The notes beneath the pieces were generated by a model. It was given only the letters and a program-made list of their open reading frames with translations, was not told the origin of the DNA and did no database searches. DNA of 6,160 nucleotides from Minisyncoccota bacterium. GTDB taxonomy: Bacteria; Patescibacteriota; Minisyncoccia; Minisyncoccales; Minisyncoccaceae. The position numbers were made by a program, and so were the translations under genes. Each line of letters opens with the position of its first letter. Position 1 is the stretch's first letter. The stretch covers positions 1 through 6,160 of the forward strand of contig JAQVBN010000034.1 of the NCBI GenBank assembly GCA_028690275.1. The letters are read 5' to 3'. Shown here in pieces: positions 1 through 5,985 of the stretch.

Positions 1-26
1 TAAAATATACCATAATTTAAATTATT

Positions 27-56
27 TTGAAATATAACTTAAAACTCTTGCATAAT
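27..56 (+). promoter_or_regulatory. Likely promoter of rpsT
   Basis: TTGAAA (27-32) and CATAAT (51-56) with an 18-bp spacer each match the sigma-70 consensus at five of six positions. This places the start near 62-63 and gives a leader of about 20 nt with no Shine-Dalgarno sequence before the ATG at 83. An alternative -10, TATATT at 71-76, has only a poor -35 (TTGCAT, 48-53, 17-bp spacer); if used, the mRNA would be essentially leaderless. The 11-base string CATAATTTAAA occurs twice, at 11-21 and 51-61, and its second copy carries the proposed -10. AT-rich sequence yields chance matches, so confidence is moderate. Confidence 0.5.
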
Positions 57-82
57 TTAAAAAATTAGTATATATTATACCC

Positions 83-346
83 ATGCCAATACTAAAGTCA
101 GCAAAAAAACGTCTAGTTCAAGACGAAAAAAAGAGATATGCAAACTTTTTGAAAAAAAGAGAGATGAAAGATATCTTGAAAGAAGTTCGTGCTTTGGTTG
201 CTTCAAAGAATAAAGAGGAGGCCACAAAATTGTTGCCAAAACTATATAAACTAATTGATAAAGCAGCAAAAACAAACGTTATTAAAGAAAACACAGCTTC
301 TCGTAAGAAATCAAGAATTACAAAGCTTGTAAACTCAATTAAATAA
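83..346 (+). CDS. rpsT: 30S ribosomal protein S20
   Basis: This 87-residue basic, helical protein is the small-subunit protein S20, which binds 16S rRNA early in 30S assembly. The N-terminus MPILKSAKKRL fits the family pattern of a short start followed by K-S-A-x-K-R. The C-terminal part carries the hallmark run IDKAAKTNVIKENTASRKKSRITKL split across residues 58-82 (IDKAA, then K-x-N-T-A-S-R-K-K-S-R), typical of all bacterial S20 proteins. Length is normal. The ATG at 83 is the only start that keeps the conserved N-terminus, and no Shine-Dalgarno is visible before it. The gene is monocistronic in this window: it has its own promoter region on the left and a strong terminator just after its stop. 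It faces the long minus-strand operon, with which it shares that terminator. Confidence 0.97.
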   Translation: MPILKSAKKRLVQDEKKRYANFLKKREMKDILKEVRALVASKNKEEATKLLPKLYKLIDKAAKTNVIKENTASRKKSRITKLVNSIK

Positions 347-350
347 AACA

Positions 351-380
351 AAGAAGACGCCCACTTGGGCGTCTTTTTTT
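351..380. terminator. Shared bidirectional intrinsic terminator between rpsT and the hydrogenase operon
   Basis: AGACGCCC (355-362) pairs perfectly with GGGCGTCT (367-374) around the loop ACTT. On the plus strand a run of seven T (374-380) follows, ending rpsT transcripts. On the minus strand the arm is followed by a T-rich tract (TTCTTTGTTTT) and would end the operon whose last stop codon is at 379-381. Flanking A/T pairs lengthen the stem in both directions. The converging genes leave almost no other intergenic sequence. Confidence 0.93.
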
Positions 381-870
381 ATTTCTTAAATATTTTTAAA
401 AGTATAAACGATAAGAATGTTCCTGAAAGTGCTGTAATTAACTGAGGATAACTCATCGCATATAGAATTGGTGCTGGAAGAAAAGCAAATAGCTGACTAC
501 TTAACAAAAAAAGAAAACCAAACTTTAAAAATGAGCCTAATATTCCCCCGAATAAAAAGTTCTTATCTTTAAAATAATTAAAAGTTAAAATTAAAATTAT
601 GTTCCCTAAAATTATAAAAGGAACGAATGGTAAGAGAACGGGAGCCATTAATCCGGTAACCACAGAGAATAAACTTGGAATAATCGCTATTCCTAAAGAC
701 TGTCTTAATCCTAAAAAAACAACAGAGGAAATTAAAAGTGTGTTAATTATAGTTCCCGTAATAAACTGATTCTTGAAAATAATTTGAGCTAAAATAATAA
801 TTCCTAAAACTACTAAAAACTGAATTAAAGAAATTATTAAACTTTTTGTTTTTAAAATTGATTGTTCCAT
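379..870 (-). CDS. Polytopic membrane protein resembling an ECF-transporter substrate-binding (S) component
   Basis: This 163-residue protein is almost entirely hydrophobic, with five or six probable membrane spans at about residues 10-32, 36-54, 58-75, 77-98, 106-130 and 141-161, and no signal peptide separate from the first span. A Gly/Pro-rich central part (IIPSLFSVVTGLM at 63-75, then PFVPFIILGN at 81-90) and a final helix starting SYPQLITALSG (140-150) are reminiscent of small S components of energy-coupling-factor vitamin/metal transporters. It has no ATPase motif and no redox cysteine. The ATG lies only 3 bp after the hydA stop, so it is probably translated with hydA as the last gene of the operon. 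Position suggests a link to the hydrogenase, for example uptake of a metal or cofactor or a membrane partner, but the substrate cannot be read from the sequence. The family call is pattern-based; a generic membrane protein of unknown function is the alternative. Confidence 0.6.
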   Translation of the reverse strand: MEQSILKTKSLIISLIQFLVVLGIIILAQIIFKNQFITGTIINTLLISSVVFLGLRQSLGIAIIPSLFSVVTGLMAPVLLPFVPFIILGNIILILTFNYFKDKNFLFGGILGSFLKFGFLFLLSSQLFAFLPAPILYAMSYPQLITALSGTFLSFILLKIFKK

Positions 871-873
871 ATT

Positions 874-2553
874 TTAATTTTCTTTTTCTTTTTTAGAAAA
901 TTTAGTATAACAAATTTTCTGTATTATATTTTTATCTGTTAAAAATTCTTTATAAATATTTTGAACAATTGGGTTCTCATCAGCGATTCTAATCTTTTCA
1001 TCTTTGTCTATTTCGTATAATCCAGCAGCCCTCTTTCTTCTAATCTCTTTACTAGTTGGAACTGGTTGTCCTCCTCCCCCGACACAACCATGAGGACAAG
1101 ACATGACTTCTATGTAATCAAAATCGTGAAGATGATTTTCGATTATTTTTCTTGCATTTAAAAGTCCGTTAACAACTGCTATTCTAATTTTGATTTCTCC
1201 TATTTCTATAACCGCCTCTTTGATTTCTTCTTCTCCTCTAAATTCCTTAAAATCTATTTTGTCTAATTTTTTATTTAATAATTTAAAACAAGCAGTTCTT
1301 GTTGCCGATTCTGCTACCCCTCCCGAAGAACCAAAAATAACACCAGCTCCAGAAGCAAATCCTAAAAGCTCATCTTTCTTTTCACCTTCAATAGATTTAA
1401 TGTCTATATCATTTTTAAGAAACATTCTTGAAAGTTCGTGGGTTGTTAAAACATAATCAACCGAACCTTTTAATTCATTTCTTTGAATTTCGTATTTTTT
1501 AGAAATACATGGCATAACAGAAACAACAACAACATCTTTAGGATCAATATGTTCTTTCTCGGCAAAGTATGTTTTTATAATTTGACCCAAAACAATGTGA
1601 GGAGATCTAACTTCTGTTAAATTAGGAATAAGCTCTGGCTTATAAAACTCTACGAACTTAACCCAAGCCGGACAGCAAGAAGTAAACATTGGAAGTTTTT
1701 CTTTTTTTGTTAATCGTTCAATTAATTCATTTGCCTCTTCTATGGTTACTATATCTGCACCAACAGAAACGTCGAAAACTTTTTTAGCTCCCAATTTTTT
1801 AATTCCAGCAATCATCTTTTCAATTACGACTGAACCATACTCTAATCCAAACTCTTCCCCAATACTTGTTCTGATGGCAGGAGCGAATTGAAAAACAACA
1901 TACTTATTATTTTTTATCGCCTCTTCAATTTTTAGTGATGGGTCTACTCCAGAAAAAGAACCCGAAGGACAATGAGTAACACACTGCCCACAATAAACAC
2001 AATCCTTATTTTTTTCCGAAGAAGGAACAACAATATGAAAACCTCCCTCCTTTTTTACTTCTAAAAAATCAATTCCTTGCTTATGGCAAGTCTCAATACA
2101 ATTAGAACAATTAATACATTTAGAAGAATCAAAAGTAATAACTTTATTAAAATCATATTGAGGATAATTTTTTTTTCTATCCTCCCATCTATTAATGTGA
2201 AGCCCCCAAGCTTTTGCTAAATTAAGCATCCTGCATCTATTACTCCAAACACAATCATTACATTTTTCTGCGTGCTGAGAAAACATTAATTCTAAATTTG
2301 TTTTTCTAACTTTTAAAATTTCAGGAGTTTTTGTTTTAATAACCATTCCTTCTTCAGGATAAGTTCCGCAAGAAGTAAACAAACCCTTTCTTCCTTCTAT
2401 TTCAACTACGCACAAACCACAACCCTCTTTAGGGGAATTATCAGAGTGAAAACAAAGAGAAGGAATTTTAATATCATTTTCTCTTGCAGTCTCTAAAATA
2501 CTTTTCTTCTCATCGGCAATTATTTTTTTTCCGTCTATTGTTATATTAATCAT
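874..2553 (-). CDS. hydA: [FeFe]-hydrogenase catalytic subunit with NuoG-like N-terminal Fe-S domains
   Basis: This 559-residue group A [FeFe]-hydrogenase interconverts protons plus electrons and H2 and is probably cytoplasmic (no signal peptide). Domains in order: a [2Fe-2S] ferredoxin with C34, C45, C48, C62; a His-ligated [4Fe-4S] site with H94, C98, C101, C107; two ferredoxin [4Fe-4S] sites with C146/149/152/156 and C185/188/191/195; and the H-cluster domain. All three H-cluster signatures are present: TSCCPAW (291-297), MPCISKKYE (347-355) and EVMSCPHGCVGGGGQP (482-497), giving ligands C294, C349, C486, C490 and the proton-relay cysteine C293. The C-terminal small-subunit segment (RAAGLYEID, ENPIVQNIY) is intact, and there is no extra C-terminal cluster domain. 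L3 reads MSCPHGC where MACPGGC is common. The start overlaps the upstream NuoF-like stop by 8 bp, with AAGG eight bases before the ATG. Pairing with that gene implies NAD(H)-linked H2 evolution or uptake. Maturation genes hydE, hydF and hydG are not in the window. Confidence 0.96.
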   Translation of the reverse strand: MINITIDGKKIIADEKKSILETARENDIKIPSLCFHSDNSPKEGCGLCVVEIEGRKGLFTSCGTYPEEGMVIKTKTPEILKVRKTNLELMFSQHAEKCNDCVWSNRCRMLNLAKAWGLHINRWEDRKKNYPQYDFNKVITFDSSKCINCSNCIETCHKQGIDFLEVKKEGGFHIVVPSSEKNKDCVYCGQCVTHCPSGSFSGVDPSLKIEEAIKNNKYVVFQFAPAIRTSIGEEFGLEYGSVVIEKMIAGIKKLGAKKVFDVSVGADIVTIEEANELIERLTKKEKLPMFTSCCPAWVKFVEFYKPELIPNLTEVRSPHIVLGQIIKTYFAEKEHIDPKDVVVVSVMPCISKKYEIQRNELKGSVDYVLTTHELSRMFLKNDIDIKSIEGEKKDELLGFASGAGVIFGSSGGVAESATRTACFKLLNKKLDKIDFKEFRGEEEIKEAVIEIGEIKIRIAVVNGLLNARKIIENHLHDFDYIEVMSCPHGCVGGGGQPVPTSKEIRRKRAAGLYEIDKDEKIRIADENPIVQNIYKEFLTDKNIIQKICYTKFSKKEKEN

Positions 2554-3517
2554 TTAGAATAACCTTATTAATTAAACTTCTAAAAGGAGTTGGTATAGAT
2601 TTTCCAAGCGCACAAAAACTTGTTTTTTCTAAAGTTAAAAACATCTCCTCTAAAACTTTTAAATCTAATTTTCTTGTCTTAATCATTTCTAAAATCCTAT
2701 AAGTTCCTTCTCTGCAAGCCGTACATTTATCACAATTTCCATTTATTAAAAACTCAGCCCATTTCTCCATTAATAAATATGGATCTTCTTCATAAGAAAT
2801 AACTCTAATAAATCCTTCTCCAGAAACTAAATTATCAAATTCTTTTTCAATCATTATTTCTCCCACAGCACCTCCTCCGACTTGAACATAAAAAGGAATT
2901 TCTAAATAATTATTTGTTAGCTTTAAAATTTCTCTTATGCTCATTTCATCTTTAAGTTCGTAAACACCACCCTTAATTTTTTCTCCCACGATCATATAAA
3001 ATCTTTCGTTAGAATATTCTCCTTTATTTATCTTAGAAATATAATAAAAAGTTTCCACATTATTAACAAGTGTTGGCATATCAAACAAACCTTTTTCTGA
3101 AACAAACGGTGGTCTTTTTCTTGGCTCAGGATTTTTTCCTTCGATGAAATTTATTGCCGAAGATTCTTCTCCCCCAATATATCCCGTATCCTCTTCTATA
3201 ATAGTAATATCTAATCCTTCAATTATTTTTTTATCAACCAAAGAAGAATATTTTTTGTTTAAATAAATATAAGCAGAAGAATTATCTATAGTTTCAAGAG
3301 CAATTTTAATTCCAGAAATTACTTCGTCAAAATAATTTTCTAAAATATATTTGTCTTTAGCCAAATCAAGTTCACCCTCTGCGGCATTACAAATTATATA
3401 TTTCTTTGAAGAATTATTTTTTAAAACACTTTCCCATTTTAAATAAGTAGGAAATCCAGCTCCGCCCCTACCTTTCAAATTAGCTTCTTTTAATTTTTGA
3501 ATAATGTCTGTTTTCAT
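2546..3517 (-). CDS. nuoF: Short NuoF-like NADH/FMN-binding subunit, hydrogenase partner
   Basis: This 323-residue protein belongs to the NuoF / HydB family, which oxidises NADH or reduces NAD+ at FMN and passes electrons to a [4Fe-4S] cluster. Visible motifs: GRGGAGFPT (16-24) with K28 for FMN and nucleotide binding, GYIGGEESSAI (112-122), LVNNVET (150-156), and the cluster ligands C262, C265, C268 (CxxCxxCRE) and C302 (FCALGKS). It starts directly at the first FMN motif and so lacks the roughly 60-residue N-terminal segment of complex I NuoF. It also lacks the thioredoxin-like and ferredoxin extensions of bifurcating HydB. The usual NADE.EPG loop reads NAAEGELD (44-51), losing an Asp that contacts FMN or nucleotide in characterised NuoF/Nqo1. 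The ATG at 3517 is chosen because its ATGA overlaps the stop of the preceding small ORF. A TTG at 3538 would add seven residues (MDCFFNK) that have no family support. Confidence 0.92.
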   Translation of the reverse strand: MKTDIIQKLKEANLKGRGGAGFPTYLKWESVLKNNSSKKYIICNAAEGELDLAKDKYILENYFDEVISGIKIALETIDNSSAYIYLNKKYSSLVDKKIIEGLDITIIEEDTGYIGGEESSAINFIEGKNPEPRKRPPFVSEKGLFDMPTLVNNVETFYYISKINKGEYSNERFYMIVGEKIKGGVYELKDEMSIREILKLTNNYLEIPFYVQVGGGAVGEIMIEKEFDNLVSGEGFIRVISYEEDPYLLMEKWAEFLINGNCDKCTACREGTYRILEMIKTRKLDLKVLEEMFLTLEKTSFCALGKSIPTPFRSLINKVILND

Positions 3518-3612
3518 TTTATTAAAGAAGCAATCCAATCAATGATAAGCTCTATGAATACAAAGCCCACAATTAAGATAGCAATAACAATTAAATAATC
3601 TGTTTTTTTCAT
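3514..3612 (-). CDS. 32-residue single-pass membrane microprotein between holA and nuoF
   Basis: The frame reads ATG to TGA with 32 codons. The product begins MKKTDY, then carries an uninterrupted Ile/Val/Leu/Phe-rich span from about residue 7 to 24, with Glu21, followed by a DW pair (25-26) and IASLIK. It looks like a single transmembrane helix with a positively charged N-terminus. Two features show it is a real gene: its ATG overlaps the holA stop and its TGA overlaps the nuoF ATG, both as four-base ATGA junctions, and without it the 90 bases between those genes would be empty in an otherwise gapless operon. No family is recognised. Position suggests a membrane anchor or small subunit for the cytoplasmic NuoF/HydA pair; an inert coupling peptide that passes ribosomes on is the alternative. 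The length is too short for standard gene callers. Confidence 0.78.
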   Translation of the reverse strand: MKKTDYLIVIAILIVGFVFIELIIDWIASLIK

Positions 3613-4508
3613 ATTTCTAATATTAATGTTTCTATAGCAATATTCTCATCTATTTTTCCTGTTTTAATTCCCGAATCAATTTCTAAAATTTTATTATAAA
3701 TTCTTTTTAAATCTTCAAAAGAAAACTTTTCTGACTGATAAAAAGACTTTCTTGCAACAAAAGGATTTAAAGAAGTTTTTCTATAATCTCCAGCTGTTTT
3801 TACAATTAACATATTTTTAAACTGATAAGCAATCATAGCTAGCAATCCAAAAACAGACTCTCCTTTATCTAAATGTTTTTTAATTAACTTTATTGCCTTT
3901 TCTTTGTCCTTATCCGCTAAAGCATCTACGGTGGTGAATATATTTGTTTCTGCTTGAATGTTGATTAATAATTTAACATCTTCTTCTGCAATTTCTTTTT
4001 TATAAGAAATTAATTTATTAATTTCATTGTGTTGTCTCCACAAATCATTACCAATATATTCAAGCAATAAATCTACTGCCTGAGAAGACGCACTTCCATT
4101 ATTTTTTTCAATTTCTTCTAGTATCCATTTTCTCAATTCTCCCTCTTTTAATAAATCGAATTCTTCGATCGTAGATTTTTTTCTAATAAAAGAATAGAGA
4201 ATATCACCCTTAAGAACTTTATCTGTTTCATATAATATTATTATATTTTCCGAATCAAGAAATTCTTTTCCTTTTTCTTTTATTTCTTCTTTTAATGTTT
4301 TATTTGAAAAAACATTTTCAATAATAATTAATTTTTTTTCATTAAAAAAAGAAAGTCCTAGAACTTCATTTTTTAATTCTTCAAAAGTTAAAATTTTTCC
4401 ATCTAAAAATCTTTCGTTAATACCGCTTTCATTTTTAAATTCTTTTTTAAGTTCGTTCAATCTATTTTTCGAACGATATGTATCTTTTCCGTAAAGTAAT
4501 ATAATCAT
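3609..4508 (-). CDS. holA: DNA polymerase III delta subunit (clamp loader)
   Basis: This 299-residue protein matches the delta subunit of the replicative clamp loader, which opens the beta sliding clamp. The N-terminus MIILLYGKDTYRSKNRL has the family pattern of a hydrophobic strand, YG.D and a charged helix at the place of a degenerate P-loop. A middle segment (IEEFDLLKEGELRKWILEEI, residues about 113-132) and the C-terminal collar region (EKAIKLIKKHLDKGESVFGLLAMIAYQFKNML, split at about 204-235, and a late SFEDLKRIYNKILEID) also follow HolA. Length is slightly below the usual 330-340, as in reduced genomes. The gene begins immediately after the mutM stop (0 bp between TAA and ATG). It ends in an ATGA overlap with the membrane microprotein, tying a replication gene transcriptionally to a hydrogenase. 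The sequence is divergent, but the family call is secure. Confidence 0.9.
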   Translation of the reverse strand: MIILLYGKDTYRSKNRLNELKKEFKNESGINERFLDGKILTFEELKNEVLGLSFFNEKKLIIIENVFSNKTLKEEIKEKGKEFLDSENIIILYETDKVLKGDILYSFIRKKSTIEEFDLLKEGELRKWILEEIEKNNGSASSQAVDLLLEYIGNDLWRQHNEINKLISYKKEIAEEDVKLLINIQAETNIFTTVDALADKDKEKAIKLIKKHLDKGESVFGLLAMIAYQFKNMLIVKTAGDYRKTSLNPFVARKSFYQSEKFSFEDLKRIYNKILEIDSGIKTGKIDENIAIETLILEI

Positions 4509-5369
4509 TTATTTTTGACAATGAGGACAATAAAAAGTTCCCCTACTTCCTATCTTAACATATCTAATAATTCCATTACAATCTAGACATTTCATTCCTT
4601 TTCTTCCATAAACTAAAACACTGCTTTGATAATTTCCTTTATTCCCTTTGAGTCTTCTATAATCAGACATTGAAGTTCCTTTTAATTCTAATGCCTTTTT
4701 TAAAATTATTTTTATAGCCTCGTAAATACTTTCCATTTCTTCTTCGGTTAAACTTTCTGTTTTTCTTTCTGGATTTATTTTAGAAAGAAATAAAATTTCA
4801 GAAGAATAAATATTTCCAATACCCGCAATTTTTTCTTGATCCAATAATAATTTTTTAATATTTGTCTTTTTCTTTTTTGCAATACTTTTAAAATAATCTA
4901 AGGTAAACTCTTTTGAAAATGGCTCTGGACCTAACTCCTTAATTTCTTTCAAATTAGAAAATTCTTTTTTTGTATAAAGTTCCATTTTTCCAAATTGTCT
5001 CAAATCTGAAAAACCCAATTCTTCTCCTGAATCTAAATAAAAAATGATATGAACATAACTATTATATGGATCGTCTTTAATAGGACCTTCTATGGCAGGA
5101 AAAGATTCGTCTTTTTCAGTTTTCCATTTTCCTAAAAGAAAATGTCCTGTCATTTTAAGATGAACTAATAAAATTAAATCGTCTGACAACTCTATAATAA
5201 TATATTTTGCCCTTCTGGTAACTTGAACTATTCTTTTCCCTTTAAGTTCTAAAACAGAAAAATTCTTGATAAGTTTTTTCTTACCAACCCAAACATCTTC
5301 AATAACTCTTCCTTTAATCTTTTCATTAAGTTCATCAACTATAGTTTGTACTTCTGGTAATTCTGGCAT
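4509..5369 (-). CDS. mutM: Formamidopyrimidine-DNA glycosylase (Fpg)
   Basis: This base-excision repair enzyme removes 8-oxoguanine and formamidopyrimidines and nicks the abasic site. The mature N-terminus is Pro2-Glu3 in MPELPEVQTI, the catalytic Schiff-base proline and its partner, which fixes the start at 5369; a TTG at 5384 would add five residues (MSRKT) and bury the catalytic proline. Other family marks are K55 in the RRAKYI strand, HLKMTGHF (70-77), SDLRQFG (121-127), GIGNIYSSE (183-191, with the helix-two-turn-helix Asn186) and a C-terminal zinc finger with C261, C264, C281, C284 and the lesion-contacting R276 in GSRGTFYCP. All key residues are present in 286 residues. It is the first gene of the minus-strand operon that continues into holA and the hydrogenase genes. 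No clear Shine-Dalgarno or minus-strand -35 was found before it. Confidence 0.97.
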   Translation of the reverse strand: MPELPEVQTIVDELNEKIKGRVIEDVWVGKKKLIKNFSVLELKGKRIVQVTRRAKYIIIELSDDLILLVHLKMTGHFLLGKWKTEKDESFPAIEGPIKDDPYNSYVHIIFYLDSGEELGFSDLRQFGKMELYTKKEFSNLKEIKELGPEPFSKEFTLDYFKSIAKKKKTNIKKLLLDQEKIAGIGNIYSSEILFLSKINPERKTESLTEEEMESIYEAIKIILKKALELKGTSMSDYRRLKGNKGNYQSSVLVYGRKGMKCLDCNGIIRYVKIGSRGTFYCPHCQK

Positions 5370-5377
5370 TGTTTTTC

Positions 5378-5405
5378 TTGACAATAAGTCAAATTAATAT
5401 ATAAT
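5378..5405 (+). promoter_or_regulatory. Perfect-consensus sigma-70 type promoter on the plus strand, upstream of mutM
   Basis: TTGACA (5378-5383) and TATAAT (5400-5405) match the consensus at all twelve positions with a 16-bp spacer. Transcription would start near 5412, away from mutM, and run straight into the hairpin at 5425-5465, giving an RNA of only about 55 nt. The -35 is one arm of an inverted repeat, TTGAC-N5-GTCAA (5378-5392), that lies between this promoter and the mutM start codon and could be an operator. Promoter activity is inferred, not shown. Confidence 0.5.
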
Positions 5406-5424
5406 AATCATATAAACACCACGA

Positions 5425-5465
5425 AAAAAACCCTTTTAAGGTTCCGTCCTTAACGGGGGTTTTTT
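5425..5465. terminator. Hairpin terminator between the NYN gene and mutM
   Basis: The inner stem TTAAGG (5436-5441) pairs with CCTTAA (5448-5453) around TTCCGT. After a small G.T/bulge step, the outer stem CCC (5431-5433) pairs with GGG, flanked by A6-7 on the left and T6 on the right (5460-5465). It is roughly symmetrical, so it can stop the minus-strand NYN transcript (seven T after the arm) and any plus-strand RNA from the 5378-5405 promoter. The NYN stop codon and last nine sense codons lie inside it. Confidence 0.85.
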
Positions 5466-5960
5466 CATTTGTATCTTACTTTTAACATCTTTTAAATATA
5501 CAATTGGTAAATTAGTTCTTTTTAACAATATAGAACACTTGCTAGTTATACTTGGAGAAATAATAGTTTTAAACTTTCCTTTTTCGTCTAAGAATTTTGC
5601 TAGTCCTGAAAAATCACCATCACTTGTAATCAATACTTGTTTGTCGCAAGAATTTTCATAAGCATCAATTACTGATTTTAAAACTAAATCTGCATCACAA
5701 TTTCCTTTTGCATTTTCTTCTTTATCATAACTGATTTCTTTAAAAACTAAAACATATCCTGCTTCCTGAAGAAAAAGATATAGATTTTTTTGTTCAGGAA
5801 CTAATCCAATAAAATAATAAGCTTTGGTTACATTATACTTATCAGAAAGCCATTTTCTAAACCGAATAAGATCTATTCTCCAGTTAGATTTGGTTACTCC
5901 TTTGTATAAATTATTTCCGTCTATATATGCAAAATTGTTTTGTTGTTTCTTGTTTACCAT
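5436..5960 (-). CDS. NYN/PIN-like domain putative ribonuclease (LabA/DUF88-like)
   Basis: This 174-residue protein is essentially one NYN domain, a PIN-related fold with a metal-binding acidic site that in characterised members cuts RNA. Acidic residues are in the expected places: D14 in FAYIDGNNLY (10-19), D89 and D91 in CDADLVLKSVIDA (88-100), and D114 and D116 in ITSDGDFSGLAKFL (111-124). A final strand, LPIVYL (151-156), closes the fold. No second domain is present, so substrate selection must come from the domain itself or a partner. The ATG at 5960 has an AGGA six bases upstream, one of the few clear Shine-Dalgarno sites here. The C-terminal tail KKPPLRTEP is encoded by a terminator arm and is probably not functionally constrained. 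The gene is separate from mutM by that terminator. RNA target and pathway are unknown; a toxin role is not supported, as no antitoxin partner is visible. Confidence 0.87.
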   Translation of the reverse strand: MVNKKQQNNFAYIDGNNLYKGVTKSNWRIDLIRFRKWLSDKYNVTKAYYFIGLVPEQKNLYLFLQEAGYVLVFKEISYDKEENAKGNCDADLVLKSVIDAYENSCDKQVLITSDGDFSGLAKFLDEKGKFKTIISPSITSKCSILLKRTNLPIVYLKDVKSKIQMKKPPLRTEP

Positions 5961-5966
5961 TTAATT

Positions 5967-5970
5967 TCCT
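5967..5970 (-). promoter_or_regulatory. Ribosome binding site of the NYN gene
   Basis: AGGA on the minus strand sits six bases before the ATG at 5960, supporting that start. It stands out because most other starts in the window rely on overlap with the preceding gene and have no good Shine-Dalgarno sequence. Confidence 0.65.
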
Positions 5971-5985
5971 AACACTACCAATGTC

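Noticed and set aside
75..351. Two minus-strand ORFs over rpsT
   Set aside because: Both are shadows of the S20 gene, Phe/Leu-rich because of its Lys-rich coding strand, with no independent support.
1190..1456. Plus-strand 88-codon ORF inside hydA
   Set aside because: It is antisense to a region with unmistakable hydrogenase motifs, and its low-complexity Ser/Leu-rich product has no start signal or family resemblance.
3518..3538. TTG start that would extend the NuoF-like protein by seven residues
   Set aside because: The extra residues (MDCFFNK) are out-of-frame reading of the microprotein's end. The ATG at 3517 overlaps the microprotein stop as ATGA, matching the other junction.
3609..3617. 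UGA read as an amino acid (recoded lineages)
   Set aside because: Reading through the holA TGA hits a TAA after six codons, glycine is encoded by GGN throughout, and no conserved ORF has an internal TGA.
5370..5384. TTG start that would extend MutM by five residues
   Set aside because: Fpg enzymes need proline directly after the initiator Met as the catalytic residue; MPELPEV at 5369 supplies it.
5396..5430. Minus-strand promoter for mutM (TATATT or TATTAT as -10)
   Set aside because: The -10-like strings are palindromic AT sequence, and no acceptable -35 is found 16-18 bases upstream, so a promoter must exist here or farther up but cannot be placed.
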